A DNA stretch of 64,000 nt from Rhodanobacter sp. T12-5 (GTDB lineage: Bacteria > Pseudomonadota > Gammaproteobacteria > Xanthomonadales > Rhodanobacteraceae). Every line of letters starts with the position of its first letter. Within the stretch, counting starts at the first letter, position 1. A model generated the notes under the pieces. That model searched no databases. It had not been told where the DNA came from and saw nothing but the letters and a program-made list of their open reading frames with translations. Location: contig NZ_NPKN01000003.1 of NCBI RefSeq assembly GCF_008329435.1, forward strand, positions 186,001 to 250,000. The letters run 5' to 3'. The translations under genes were made by a program, and so were the position numbers. This document shows, in pieces, positions 9,213-17,369 of the stretch.

Positions 9213-9272
9213 TGCGTTCCTCCATGAACGCGAAAATCAAGAGGCGGCCATCCATGGCCGCACTTTTCAATA
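9213..9272 (+). repeat. Family D repeat, copy 1
   Basis: Two small hairpins in tandem: GCGTTCctccatGAACGC, then GCGGCCatccatGGCCGC, followed by ACTTTTCAATAA. The same layout recurs at 14318-14372, 17305-17354 and, inverted, 21777-21836. It fills the gap between the YciI-like gene and ubiG. Confidence 0.85.
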
Positions 9273-9300
9273 AACCCATGTACTCACCGTGGACTCGAAC

Positions 9301-10005
9301 ATGATCGCCGCCAACGCAAGCCCCGAGGAAATCGCCCGCTTCGACAGCCTGGCGGCGCGCTGGTGGGATCCCGACGGCGAGTCGCGCCCGCTGCACGACC
9401 TCAACCCGGTGCGTGCCGCGTACATCGCGGCGCGCGTCGACCTGCGCGATGCGAAGGTCGCCGATGTCGGCTGCGGCGGAGGCCTGTTGAGCGAGGCGCT
9501 GACGCGGGCCGGCGCGAAAGTCATCGGCATCGATCTCGGCGAGAAGGTGATCGAAACCGCAAGGCTGCACCTGCACGAGTCGAACCTCGGCGTCGATTAC
9601 CGCGTGCAGTCCTCGACCGAACTGGCTGCGGCCGAGCCGGAAAGTTTCGACGCGGTGTGCTGCATGGAATTGATCGAGCACGTACCCGATCCGGCGGCGC
9701 TGGTGAACGATCTGGCTGCGATGCTGAAACCGGGCGGGCGGCTGTTCATGTCCACCATCAACCGCACGCCGGCTGCATTCGGCGCGGCGATCGTCGGTGC
9801 CGAATACGTCATGCGCATGCTGCCGCGTGGCACGCACCACTATGCGCAATTCCTGAAGCCGTCCGAACTGGGCCGGTTGCTGCGCCATGCGGGGCTTGAG
9901 CTGGAAGACGTTTCCGGGCTGGGTTACAACCCGCTCAACCGCAAGGCATGGTTGAGCCGGGTTACGGCCGTCAATTACGTGCTCAGCGCGCAGAAGCCGG
10001 CATGA
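9301..10005 (+). CDS. ubiG: Bifunctional 2-polyprenyl-6-hydroxyphenol methylase/3-demethylubiquinol methyltransferase UbiG
   Basis: SAM-dependent O-methyltransferase acting twice in ubiquinone synthesis. About 234 residues. Motif I is VADVGCGGGLLSE, and the family signature ARWWDPDGESRPLHDLNPVR is near the N-terminus. ATG 9301 is chosen; a GTG at 9289 would add four residues, and neither has a clear Shine-Dalgarno. Its stop overlaps the gph start (ATGA), so the two are translationally coupled. Confidence 0.94.
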   Translation: MIAANASPEEIARFDSLAARWWDPDGESRPLHDLNPVRAAYIAARVDLRDAKVADVGCGGGLLSEALTRAGAKVIGIDLGEKVIETARLHLHESNLGVDYRVQSSTELAAAEPESFDAVCCMELIEHVPDPAALVNDLAAMLKPGGRLFMSTINRTPAAFGAAIVGAEYVMRMLPRGTHHYAQFLKPSELGRLLRHAGLELEDVSGLGYNPLNRKAWLSRVTAVNYVLSAQKPA

Positions 10006-10682
10006 AGCCCTTGCCCGAAAACATCCAGGGCGTGCTGTTCGACCTGGACGGCACCTTGCTCGACAGCGCTCCCGATCTGTACGCCGCATTGCTGGCGCAA
10101 TGCACGGAAGAGGGCGCGCCGCCGCCGCCGTACGCGCCGGTGCGCGAAGTGGTCTCGCGCGGTGCGCGTGCCGTGCTGCGCTGCGCGTTTGCCGATCGCG
10201 GCGAGCCTGCGCTGGAAGCGCTGGTGCCGCGTTACCTGCAGCTGTACCAGGACATGCTGGCGCAGCAGACGCGCGCGTTCGACGGTGTCGACGCGCTGCT
10301 TGCGCGGATCGAGGCGCATGGACTGCGCTGGGGCATCGTCACCAACAAGGCCGCTTTTCTCACCGACGAACTGGTCGCCCGCATCGGTTGGTCGCAGCGC
10401 GCCAGCGCGGTGGTTTCCGGCGATACGCTGGCTGTGAAGAAGCCCGATCCTGCACCGGTGCTGCTGGCCTGCGAACGCGCCGGCGTGGCGCCCGCGCAAA
10501 GCCTGTTCGTCGGCGACGACCGCCGCGACGTCCAGGCCGGTGCCGCCGCCGGCCTGTACACGGTGGCGGTGAGCTGGGGTTACCTCGACGGCGGCGATCC
10601 CCACGGCTGGGGTGCCGATGTCGTGCTGGACCATCCGGCCGAGCTGGTCGAACTGCTTAAATTGCAACCGGTACCGGCATGA
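10002..10682 (+). CDS. gph: HAD-family phosphoglycolate phosphatase
   Basis: Hydrolyses 2-phosphoglycolate, a DNA-repair by-product, or a related phosphate. 226 residues, with HAD motif I DLDGTLLDSAPD, motif III lysine in VKKPDPAPVLLA and motif IV FVGDDRRDVQAG. ATG 10002 overlaps the ubiG stop, and its own stop overlaps the next start (ATGA). HAD substrate range cannot be fixed from sequence; MupP-type MurNAc-6-P phosphatase is an alternative since that family is also found beside ubiG. Confidence 0.85.
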   Translation: MKPLPENIQGVLFDLDGTLLDSAPDLYAALLAQCTEEGAPPPPYAPVREVVSRGARAVLRCAFADRGEPALEALVPRYLQLYQDMLAQQTRAFDGVDALLARIEAHGLRWGIVTNKAAFLTDELVARIGWSQRASAVVSGDTLAVKKPDPAPVLLACERAGVAPAQSLFVGDDRRDVQAGAAAGLYTVAVSWGYLDGGDPHGWGADVVLDHPAELVELLKLQPVPA

Positions 10683-11533
10683 TCGAGCTGGTCGAACAGA
10701 ATGCCGTGTTGCAGGGCTTCATCGACAAGTGGCTGGCGGTGCAACCGCAGCAGCGCATCGCGCTGGTATTCGTCGATGGCCGGCGTTATCCCGGCCATGT
10801 CGCGTTGGCTGCGCTGGAGCAGGAGTTGCTCGGCGCGGCTTACGGCATCCGCGAGCCGCAGGTGGCCGCGGCCAAGCTCAATTGGTGGGCGGAGGAACTG
10901 GCTGGTGCGCCGGCCAGCGGCGGTCGTCATCCACTGACCCAGGTGCTGTTCGACGACGAACGCGCGCATGCGATCGCCAGCGACCGGTGGCTGGCGCCGG
11001 TGCTGGCCGCGATGGCGCAACTGGAGCAGGGCACCGCCGCCGACTTTTCGGCACAGCTCGATGCGGCGATGCCGTTGCACGGCGCATTGGCCGCGCTGGA
11101 AACCGCCTGGTGGTACGGTGCTGACGCGTCATCGGCGCGGGCAACGCGGGTCGCGATGTTGAACCATCTGCTGCATGCGCTGCTGCGGCTGGAGCAGGAC
11201 GCCGAACGCGATCGCCTGCCGCTGCCGATGGCGCGACTGGCGAGGCATGGCCTGATCCGCGCGCAATTGCGCAGCCATAGTGCGGCACGACAGCAGGCGA
11301 TCAAGGCGCAACTGGACGACCTGCTGACCAGCTGGGCGGAGTCGGCCACGCTGGCCGGGCCGCTCAGCGTGTTTCGCGCGCTGGAATCGCGCCACGCGAA
11401 CAAGCTGGCGCAGCGCGCGGCGCGGGCTGGTGATTCGCTGGCGGTATTGCAGGCCGGCCAGTCGCGCACCGGGTTGGCAACTTCATTGCAGGCGTGGCAG
11501 GCCGCCCGCGCATGGCGCCGACAGATGGCCTGA
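10679..11533 (+). CDS. Squalene/phytoene synthase-fold protein, probably non-catalytic
   Basis: 284 residues with the all-alpha squalene/phytoene synthase fold, suggested by LAFRQELLGAAYGI-like spacing (ALEQELLGAAYGIREPQVA) and the conserved KLNWWAEEL. The aspartate-rich DxxxD motifs that bind prenyl diphosphate are not visible, so prenyl transfer is doubtful. The mitochondrial complex I assembly factor NDUFAF6 is a similar pseudo-enzyme, and this may be a bacterial relative. It is translationally coupled to gph and follows ubiG, which places it in a respiratory-quinone context. No function is claimed. Confidence 0.7.
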   Translation: MIELVEQNAVLQGFIDKWLAVQPQQRIALVFVDGRRYPGHVALAALEQELLGAAYGIREPQVAAAKLNWWAEELAGAPASGGRHPLTQVLFDDERAHAIASDRWLAPVLAAMAQLEQGTAADFSAQLDAAMPLHGALAALETAWWYGADASSARATRVAMLNHLLHALLRLEQDAERDRLPLPMARLARHGLIRAQLRSHSAARQQAIKAQLDDLLTSWAESATLAGPLSVFRALESRHANKLAQRAARAGDSLAVLQAGQSRTGLATSLQAWQAARAWRRQMA

Positions 11534-11642
11534 AACGACCCGGGACGCAGTGTTTCCGTCACGCCACTGTTGCGCGGCAGCCTGCTTGCCCCAAGATTGC
11601 TTGCTTCGCGGCGACCCGTTCGCCGATGTCAGGACTCCCATC

Positions 11643-12590
11643 ATGCCGAACCAGGAAAATACCGCCCGCCTGCTGCCCGACGTCGCCGTGCACGCGCAAC
11701 CGCATCTTGCCGGCGCGCTGGACTGGGTCGGCATGGCCGACATCCAGGTGCCGGTGCTGTTCGATGCCGGCGATGGCCAGGCGCAGCGCGCCAGCGCCCG
11801 GGTCGGCGCCTTCGTCAACCTGAACCGGCCGGACAAGCGCGGCATCCACATGTCGCGCCTGTACCTGCAGGTCGAGCAGGCGCTGAGCACGCAGACGCTG
11901 AGTGCCGACATGTTGCATGCGCTGCTGCGCGGCTTCCTCGACTCGCACAAGGACCTGTCCGACCGCGCCTGCATCAGCATCCATTTCGAGCACCTGGTGC
12001 GCCGCCCGGCCCTGAAAAGTGCCAACAGCGGCTGGCGCGCGTACCCCGTATGCATCGAGGCCAGCCTCACCGGCGACGAGTTCCTGCTCGAGTTCGGCAC
12101 CGAAGTGGTCTACTCCTCGACCTGCCCGGCCTCGGCCGCGCTGTCGCGCCAGTTGATCCAGGACCAGTTCGCCAGCGACTTCGATGCCGGCAAGCCGCTA
12201 GACCACGCCGCGGTGCTGGCCTGGCTCGGCAGCGAGCGCGGCATCGTGGCCACCCCGCATGCCCAGCGCAGCGTGGCGCGCCTGCGCATCCGCACGGCGA
12301 TCGGCGCGGGCTTCCATCTGATCGGCCTGATCGATCGCGTCGAGCATGCGCTCGGCACGCCGGTGCAGACCGCGGTGAAGCGCGAGGACGAACAGGCCTT
12401 CGCGTTGGCCAACGGCGGCAACCTGATGTTCTGCGAGGATGCCGCCCGGCGCATCCAGAAGACGCTCGACGCCGACCCGGCGCTCAGTGATTTCCACATC
12501 CGCGTGGAACATCAGGAGAGCCTGCATCCGCATGACGCGGTGGCGTACGCGAGCAAGGGCGTGGAAGGTGGCTACGGCTCGACGCCGTGA
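11643..12590 (+). CDS. folE2: GTP cyclohydrolase FolE2 (type IB)
   Basis: Makes 7,8-dihydroneopterin triphosphate, the first step of folate synthesis, without strict dependence on zinc. 315 residues. Family motifs are LNRPDKRGIHMSRLY near residue 62, PVCIEASLTGDEFLLEF and CPASAALS, with a C-terminal VRVEHQESLHPHDA. ATG 11643 is the first good start; the open frame upstream overlaps the previous gene. FolE2 is often a zinc-sparing substitute for FolE. No Zur operator was recognised upstream. Confidence 0.93.
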   Translation: MPNQENTARLLPDVAVHAQPHLAGALDWVGMADIQVPVLFDAGDGQAQRASARVGAFVNLNRPDKRGIHMSRLYLQVEQALSTQTLSADMLHALLRGFLDSHKDLSDRACISIHFEHLVRRPALKSANSGWRAYPVCIEASLTGDEFLLEFGTEVVYSSTCPASAALSRQLIQDQFASDFDAGKPLDHAAVLAWLGSERGIVATPHAQRSVARLRIRTAIGAGFHLIGLIDRVEHALGTPVQTAVKREDEQAFALANGGNLMFCEDAARRIQKTLDADPALSDFHIRVEHQESLHPHDAVAYASKGVEGGYGSTP

Positions 12591-12693
12591 GTCGTAAAGG
12601 CCTGGTTGGGTCGTAGCCGCTGCGCTGAAGGTTGGCGACCTTGCCGTTCACCTTCGCGCCTGCCTAATGCTTCAGAGGCATGTTCCGCGTTTT

Positions 12694-12951
12694 TCAATCT
12701 CCCGCGCAACGGCAGCGGGGGTAATGAAAATGTTCGGGCACCGGGTCTTCGCCACCGGTGCACAAAGGCTGGCAACGCAGCAGCCGCCACCCGGCCAGCA
12801 GGCTGCCGCGCCAGGGGCCGAAACGGGTGACGGCAATCCGTGCATAATCGGAGCAACTGGGGTGAAAACGGCAGCGAGGTCCGAGCAATGGACTGAGCCA
12901 GCGCTTGTACAAACGGAGCAGCCACAGTATCAATCGAGTCAGGAAATTCAC
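12694..12951 (-). CDS. yidD: Membrane protein insertion efficiency factor YidD
   Basis: Small amphipathic, membrane-associated protein that helps YidC insert membrane proteins. The 85-residue product begins at a GTG (12951) and reads [20 protein letters not shown], then [32 protein letters not shown]: the YidD signature with its conserved cysteines. The open frame extends far upstream across dksA, but that part is a shadow. Normally yidD lies between rnpA and yidC near the origin; here it stands alone between folE2 and dksA, divergent from dksA. Confidence 0.9.
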   Translation of the reverse strand: MNFLTRLILWLLRLYKRWLSPLLGPRCRFHPSCSDYARIAVTRFGPWRGSLLAGWRLLRCQPLCTGGEDPVPEHFHYPRCRCAGD

Positions 12952-13003
12952 GTTGCCGGAACAGCTTGCAGCCTGTAGTGGTACAAGTATTCCAGAAGCG
13001 GGC

Positions 13004-13032
13004 TTGCCGGTGTAGCAAGCATGGGCTATAAC
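13004..13032 (+). promoter_or_regulatory. Sigma-70 promoter of dksA
   Basis: TTGCCG (13004-13009) and TATAAC (13027-13032) at exactly 17-base spacing predict a start near 13039. This rules out the upstream ATG at 13021 as the dksA start. A GCTTG..CAAGC inverted repeat overlaps the -35. Confidence 0.6.
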
Positions 13033-13053
13033 ACCCGGCCGCCAAGGCCAAAA

Positions 13054-14313
13054 ATGGTGAGGGATATGGCGAAAACGACACGTAGTGCCACCGCCGCCAA
13101 GGCGCAGAAGGGAAAGGCTACGACCAAGTCGCACGATGCGAAGGCCGGCAAGTCGAAGACAGCTGCCACAAAGGGGCGGATCGTGAAGAGCGCCAGCAAG
13201 ACACCCGCCAAAGCAAGTCGCAAGGCCACCAAGCCAGCGGCCAAGGCTCCCGTGAAGAAAGCCCCTGTGAAAAAATCCACGGCCAAGCCGGTGGCTGCGA
13301 AGAAGCCAGCCGGCAAATCTGCGGCAGCCAAGGCCGTCGCCAAGCCACAAGCGAAGAAGGCCAGCCCGGTTGCAAAGCGCCCGGTCGGGAAAGCCACGGC
13401 CAAGAAAGTCGTCGCGAAGAAGGTCGCCGTCAAGAAAGTCGTCGCAAAAAAAATTGTCGCCGGGAAAGCCAAAACCAGCAGCAAGCCCGTTGCCAAGGCA
13501 GCTGGCAAACCTTCAGCCAAGCCCGTCGCGAAGAAAGCCGCAGTGCCGCCCAAGCCTGCGTCGAAACATGTTGCAAAACCGGTGGCTGCGCCTGTTCGTT
13601 CGGACAAGTCCGCGTCGGCACCCGTTGCGAAATCCGCAGGCAAGTCGAGCGCCAAGGCGGCGCCGGCTCCGGCAGCAGTGGTCAAGAAAGTTCCCCCGTC
13701 GCCCGCCAGTGCGCTCTTCAAGGGCAAGGTGGCGAGTGCTACCGCCATGGTGACACCGCGCGCGGCCCCGGCTGCCGCAGGTCACGCCTCTTCTCACAAG
13801 AACCAGAAAAATTTGTCGTCCTCAATGAATAAATCCGCTGCAAAAAAAATCGATAACGGTATTACCCGTGAAGACGGGCGGTACGCACTTCCTTCCACCA
13901 GCACGATCACGCTGCCCAAGGGTTATCGCCCCTCTGCCAACGAGGAGTACATGAACCCGCAGCACCTGGCCTATTTCCGCAACAAGCTGCGCGACTGGCG
14001 TGACCAGTTGGTGGAAGAGTCGCGGCAGACCATGGACAACCTGCGCGAAGAAGTGCGTGATGTCGGTGACGAAGCCGAGCGCGCCACCCGCGAAACGGAG
14101 AACTCGCTGGAATTGCGTACCCGCGATCGCTATCGCAAGTTGATCTCCAAGATCGACAAGGCGCTGCGCCGGATCGAGGATGGCAGTTACGGCTTCTGCG
14201 AGGAAACCGACGAGGAAATCGGCGTCGATCGCCTCGATGCGCGCCCGATCGCCACGCTGTCGCTGGACGCCCAGGAACGGCGCGAACACCTGCAGAAGCA
14301 GATGGGAGATTGA
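13054..14313 (+). CDS. dksA: DksA-family RNA polymerase regulator with a histone H1-like N-terminal tail
   Basis: 419 residues against about 150 for E. coli DksA. The last roughly 120 residues are Dks[21 protein letters not shown], the coiled coil with tip DVGDEAERA, then [20 protein letters not shown]. Of the four zinc-finger cysteines only the first remains; the others are Thr, Ser and Ala by remembered alignment, so zinc binding is unlikely. The tip DxxDxA appears as DxxExA. Residues 1-270 are Lys/Ala/Pro-rich with repeated KKVVAKK- and KPVAKA-like units resembling histone H1 or AlgP. Start ATG 13054 has AAGG six bases upstream and lies after the promoter; ATG 13066 is the alternative. A terminator follows. 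Confidence 0.9.
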   Translation: MVRDMAKTTRSATAAKAQKGKATTKSHDAKAGKSKTAATKGRIVKSASKTPAKASRKATKPAAKAPVKKAPVKKSTAKPVAAKKPAGKSAAAKAVAKPQAKKASPVAKRPVGKATAKKVVAKKVAVKKVVAKKIVAGKAKTSSKPVAKAAGKPSAKPVAKKAAVPPKPASKHVAKPVAAPVRSDKSASAPVAKSAGKSSAKAAPAPAAVVKKVPPSPASALFKGKVASATAMVTPRAAPAAAGHASSHKNQKNLSSSMNKSAAKKIDNGITREDGRYALPSTSTITLPKGYRPSANEEYMNPQHLAYFRNKLRDWRDQLVEESRQTMDNLREEVRDVGDEAERATRETENSLELRTRDRYRKLISKIDKALRRIEDGSYGFCEETDEEIGVDRLDARPIATLSLDAQERREHLQKQMGD

Positions 14314-14317
14314 TTTC

Positions 14318-14372
14318 TGCGCTCCTCCGTGAGCGCAAAGATCAAACCCGGCATCCATGCCGGACTTTTCAA
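14318..14372 (+). repeat. Family D repeat, copy 2
   Basis: GCGCTCctccgtGAGCGC hairpin, AAAGATCAAA linker, then CCGGCatccatGCCGG hairpin and ACTTTTCAA. It begins 5 bases after the dksA stop and runs into the terminator. Confidence 0.85.
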
Positions 14373-14399
14373 AAGAGCCCCGCTTCGAGCGGGGCTTTT
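14371..14399 (+). terminator. Rho-independent terminator of dksA
   Basis: Stem AGCCCCGCT/AGCGGGGCT with a TCG loop, A-run before and TTTT after, so it can work in both directions (dksA and the converging sufE). Confidence 0.85.
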
Positions 14400-14444
14400 G
14401 CGTGGAGCGAAGCGAAAGGCGGTGCTGAGTCGCTTCCTCACCCT

Positions 14445-14876
14445 TTAGCTTGTGGCCGCCGCGGCATAACCCTTCAGCTTCGCCAGCATTGCCGCCAGCC
14501 CGTTCGAGCGCGTTGGCGAGAGATGCTTGGCCAGTCCGATCGTGCCGATGAACGTGGGCTCGGTGGCGACGATCTCCTGCGCGGAACGATCCGAGTACAC
14601 CCGCAGCACCAGTGCAATCAGGCCGGACACGATCGCCGAATCGCTGACCGCCTCGAAATGCATCTTCGATGCATCGCCACTGGGCACCAGCCACACCATC
14701 GACTGGCAGCCATGCACGCGGTATGCCTCGACCTTGCTGGCCTCGGGGAATGGCGGGAGCTGCCGGCCGAGATCGATCAGATACTGGTAGCGCTCGGTCC
14801 AGTCGCCGAAGAAGGCGAACTCCTCGGCGATGTCCTGTTGCGCCTGTTCGGCGCTGGTGGTGGCGATGGCGTTCAT
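14445..14876 (-). CDS. sufE: SufE-family cysteine desulfuration protein
   Basis: Accepts persulfide sulfur from SufS and passes it to the Suf Fe-S scaffold. 143 residues from the ATG at 14876; an upstream ATG at 14909 is less likely. The acceptor cysteine is in YRVHGCQSMVWL, and FIGTIGLAKHLSPTRSNGL is the typical C-terminal helix. No sufBCDS genes are nearby. Confidence 0.93.
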   Translation of the reverse strand: MNAIATTSAEQAQQDIAEEFAFFGDWTERYQYLIDLGRQLPPFPEASKVEAYRVHGCQSMVWLVPSGDASKMHFEAVSDSAIVSGLIALVLRVYSDRSAQEIVATEPTFIGTIGLAKHLSPTRSNGLAAMLAKLKGYAAAATS

Positions 14877-14928
14877 GCGCGCATTATCGCGCGGACAAGC
14901 TGAATTCACGAACGCCCGCAGGCATCGT

Positions 14929-16296
14929 TCAGCTGCTCAAGACGCTCCAGCGGGTGCCTTGTGCGCTGTCCTCGATGGCGATGCCCAGGGCGGTGAGCTC
15001 GTCGCGGATCGCGTCGGCCCGCGCAAAATCGCGGGCGGCACGGGCGGCCCGGCGTTGCTGCAGCAGATCCTCGATGTGCGCCTCGTCGATCGCGCTCTCG
15101 CCGCGTCTGAACCAGGCTTCCGGAGCCTGCTGCAACAGGCCGAGCAGCGCGCCGCCACCGAGCAGGGCCGCCTTCGCCTCGGCGCTGCCGGACTGGCGCG
15201 CGGCGTCCGCCAGCACGGACAGTTCGGCCAGCGCCTGCGGCGTGTTGAGGTCGTCGCACAAGGCCGCTTCCATTCGCTCGGGTATCGGCAATGGCGTGGT
15301 CAATTCGACATCGGCCATGTCCCGCAGCACGCGGTACCAGCCGTCCAGCGTACTCGTGGCCTGCGCGATGGCGCCGTCAGACCAGTCCAGCGGCTGGCGG
15401 TAGTGGCCGCTGAGCAGCCGCAGACGGAGAGCTTCGGCCGGATGCTGCTTCAGCAGTTCGTGCACCAGCAGCACATTGCCCAGCGACTTGGACATCTTGC
15501 GGCCGTCGAAGGTGAGCATGCCGTTGTGCATCCACCAGCGCGCGAACACCTTGCCGCCGTGCGCGCAGGTGGACTGCGCGATCTCGTTTTCGTGATGCGG
15601 AAACAACAGGTCGATGCCGCCGGCATGGATGTCGATGGTCTCGCCCAGGTGCGCGGCGCTCATGGCCGAGCATTCGATGTGCCAGCCGGGGCGACCGTGG
15701 CTCCAGGGACTGTCCCAGCCCGGCAGCTCCGGCGTGGACGGTTTCCACAGCACGAAATCGCCCGGGCTGCGCTTGTACGGCGCCACTTCGACGCGCGAAC
15801 CGGCGATCAACTCGTCGGGATCGCGACCGGACAGCTCGCCGTAGGCGGGAAACGAGCCGACGTCGAACAGCACGTGGCCTTCGGCGACATAGGCGTGGCC
15901 GCTCTGCAGCAGATTCTCGATCATCGCGATGATCGGGCCGATATGCGCGGTGGCATGCGGCTCGATGTCCGGCGGTGTCACACCCAGCCCGGCCATGTCC
16001 TCGCGATAGGCCCTGGCGAAGCGCTCGGTGATCGTGCCGATCGGCACGCCCTGTTGCTGCGCGGCGGTGTTGATCTTGTCGTCGACATCGGTGATGTTGC
16101 GGGCGTACACCACCTGTGGATAGTGCCGGTGCAGCAACCGGACCAGCACGTCGAACACGACCGGTCCGCGAGCGTTGCCGATGTGCACATAGTTGTACAC
16201 GGTGGGCCCGCACAGGTACATCGTCACTCGCGCGGGATCGGCCGGGACGAATGGTTCGGTGCGACGGGTCAGGCTGTTGTAGAGCGATATGGGCAT
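14929..16296 (-). CDS. cysS: Cysteinyl-tRNA synthetase
   Basis: Class I synthetase charging tRNA-Cys; 455 residues, family length. Start ATG 16296 gives [18 protein letters not shown]. The HIGH motif is [12 protein letters not shown], zinc ligands include the Cys of [18 protein letters not shown] and [13 protein letters not shown], and KMSKSLGN is the second signature. The open frame runs 75 codons further upstream, but that region is intergenic. Converges toward sufE, which begins 52 bases beyond its stop. Confidence 0.97.
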   Translation of the reverse strand: MPISLYNSLTRRTEPFVPADPARVTMYLCGPTVYNYVHIGNARGPVVFDVLVRLLHRHYPQVVYARNITDVDDKINTAAQQQGVPIGTITERFARAYREDMAGLGVTPPDIEPHATAHIGPIIAMIENLLQSGHAYVAEGHVLFDVGSFPAYGELSGRDPDELIAGSRVEVAPYKRSPGDFVLWKPSTPELPGWDSPWSHGRPGWHIECSAMSAAHLGETIDIHAGGIDLLFPHHENEIAQSTCAHGGKVFARWWMHNGMLTFDGRKMSKSLGNVLLVHELLKQHPAEALRLRLLSGHYRQPLDWSDGAIAQATSTLDGWYRVLRDMADVELTTPLPIPERMEAALCDDLNTPQALAELSVLADAARQSGSAEAKAALLGGGALLGLLQQAPEAWFRRGESAIDEAHIEDLLQQRRAARAARDFARADAIRDELTALGIAIEDSAQGTRWSVLSS

Positions 16297-16474
16297 GGGT
16301 GGAATCCGCAACTTGGGGCCGCGCGGTGCAGCGCAGGGCCAGCCCGGCATCTTAACAAGGTGTAAGCGGTACGGTGCCGCGGGGGCGATTCTAAGCGTGT
16401 ATTCAGCGTGAACTTGTTGAAATACCACCATTACGCGCGCAGGCGCACCGTGGTTTTCGAGATCGGAGGTCGTC

Positions 16475-17002
16475 ATGACCAAACTCTGGCTTTCTGCATT
16501 GGCAGTGGCCCTCCTGGCCACCAGCGTGCATGCGCAGGACGGGCGCTACGTCAACGCGGATGACAATGCCCACTATGGTTGGGCCGATGTGTTGCGCGCC
16601 GATCCGGTGCAGGGCGTTACGCGCACCGAAGTGCCGCGGCAGGAATGCTACGAACAACCGGTGGTGCGCCACGAAGGCGGCAACAGCACGGCCGGCACGG
16701 TGCTGGGCGCGGTGATCGGTGGCGTGCTGGGCAACACGGTGGGCAAGGGTGACGGGCGCAAGGCCGCCACCGTTGTCGGTGCAGTGGCCGGCGGTGCGGT
16801 GGGCAACCGGGCGGCGGGTCGTGGCAACGACTACGAGACCACGCAGACCCAGTGCCGCGAGGTCAGCTCGATCAGCGAGCAGCGCCGGATCATCGGCTAT
16901 GACGTGGAATACCGCTATCGCGGCGAGGTCTACACCTCGCGGCTGAGCTACGACCCTGGTGAGCGTCTGCGCGTGCGCGTGCGGGTCGATCCGGCGGACT
17001 GA
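16475..17002 (+). CDS. Exported glycine-zipper 2TM (17 kDa antigen-like) envelope protein
   Basis: 175 residues. A signal peptide ([20 protein letters not shown], cleavage likely before QDG) lacks a lipobox cysteine. The middle is a double glycine zipper: [18 protein letters not shown] and [20 protein letters not shown], the Rick_17kDa_Anti/SlyB-type outer-membrane motif. The C-terminal 60 residues include [14 protein letters not shown] with two earlier cysteines (QECYEQ, TQCREV). GGAGGT lies just before the ATG. Function unknown beyond envelope location. Confidence 0.8.
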   Translation: MTKLWLSALAVALLATSVHAQDGRYVNADDNAHYGWADVLRADPVQGVTRTEVPRQECYEQPVVRHEGGNSTAGTVLGAVIGGVLGNTVGKGDGRKAATVVGAVAGGAVGNRAAGRGNDYETTQTQCREVSSISEQRRIIGYDVEYRYRGEVYTSRLSYDPGERLRVRVRVDPAD

Positions 17003-17017
17003 TCGTCCCGGGGATCA

Positions 17018-17056
17018 CGACAAGCGCCGCCATCCATTGGCGGCGCTTGTCGTTTC
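17018..17056 (+). terminator. Terminator after the glycine-zipper gene
   Basis: Perfect 14-base arms CGACAAGCGCCGCC/GGCGGCGCTTGTCG around ATCCATT, followed by TTTCG. Confidence 0.75.
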
Positions 17057-17127
17057 GAGGACTGATTTTCTGGTTGCATGACGGCGAAATTGCCACCATC
17101 ATGCGCACTCGTTACCTGGAGCCTGCA

Positions 17128-17232
17128 ATGTCTGCAGCCGTCTATACCGCCACCGTACTGACCAGCGCCCGCGCGGCTGCTGGCATGACGTCGCGTGCGC
17201 GCCGACCGCTGGATGGATATTCGGCCGGGTAG
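17128..17232 (+). CDS. Putative arginine leader peptide upstream of argF'
   Basis: A 34-residue open frame (MSAAVYTATVLTSARAAAGM, then TSRARRPLDGYSAG) with a good Shine-Dalgarno TGGAG (17117-17121) six bases before the ATG. Three of four consecutive codons at 17194, 17200 and 17203 are arginine (R-A-R-R). The stop (17230-17232) overlaps a segment that can pair with the 5' arm of the downstream terminator. This is the layout of an amino-acid attenuator leader. A longer version from ATG 17101 is possible. It is not recognised from any database. Confidence 0.45.
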   Translation: MSAAVYTATVLTSARAAAGMTSRARRPLDGYSAG

Positions 17233-17292
17233 GCAGTCGCACGCGTTTCATGTGCATCGACGACAAAACCCGGCCATCGTGCCGGGTTTTTT
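17223..17292 (+). promoter_or_regulatory. Candidate transcription attenuator of the arginine operon
   Basis: Segment 2, GGCCGGGT (17223-17230), lies in the last codons of the leader. Segment 3, ACCCGGCC (17268-17275), is perfectly complementary to it. Segment 4, GCCGGGTTTTTT (17281-17292), pairs with AAAACCCGGC (17265-17274) to form a terminator with a T-run. Segments 2-3 and 3-4 exclude each other. A ribosome stalled on the Arg codons leaves segment 2 free; one at the stop codon covers it. The -35-like TTGCAT (17074-17079) is the only promoter hint. Confidence 0.5.
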
Positions 17293-17304
17293 GTTGGTTT
17301 ATTT

Positions 17305-17354
17305 CACGCGGATCCATCCGCAACACCCCGGCCATCCATGGCCGGACTCTTCAA
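17305..17354 (+). repeat. Family D repeat, copy 3 (degenerate first hairpin)
   Basis: GCGGatccatCCGC, then CCCCGGCCatccatGGCCGGACTCTTCAATA. It lies between the attenuator terminator and argF'. Confidence 0.7.
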
Positions 17355-17369
17355 TAGGGCATCGACTTC

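Noticed and set aside
13021..13053. Upstream ATG of dksA at 13021
   Set aside because: It lies on the -10 box TATAAC of a well-formed promoter, before the predicted transcript start.
14830..16365. Long plus-strand open frame opposite cysS
   Set aside because: Antisense shadow: composition is His/Gln/Arg-rich with no domain, while the minus strand gives a complete CysS.
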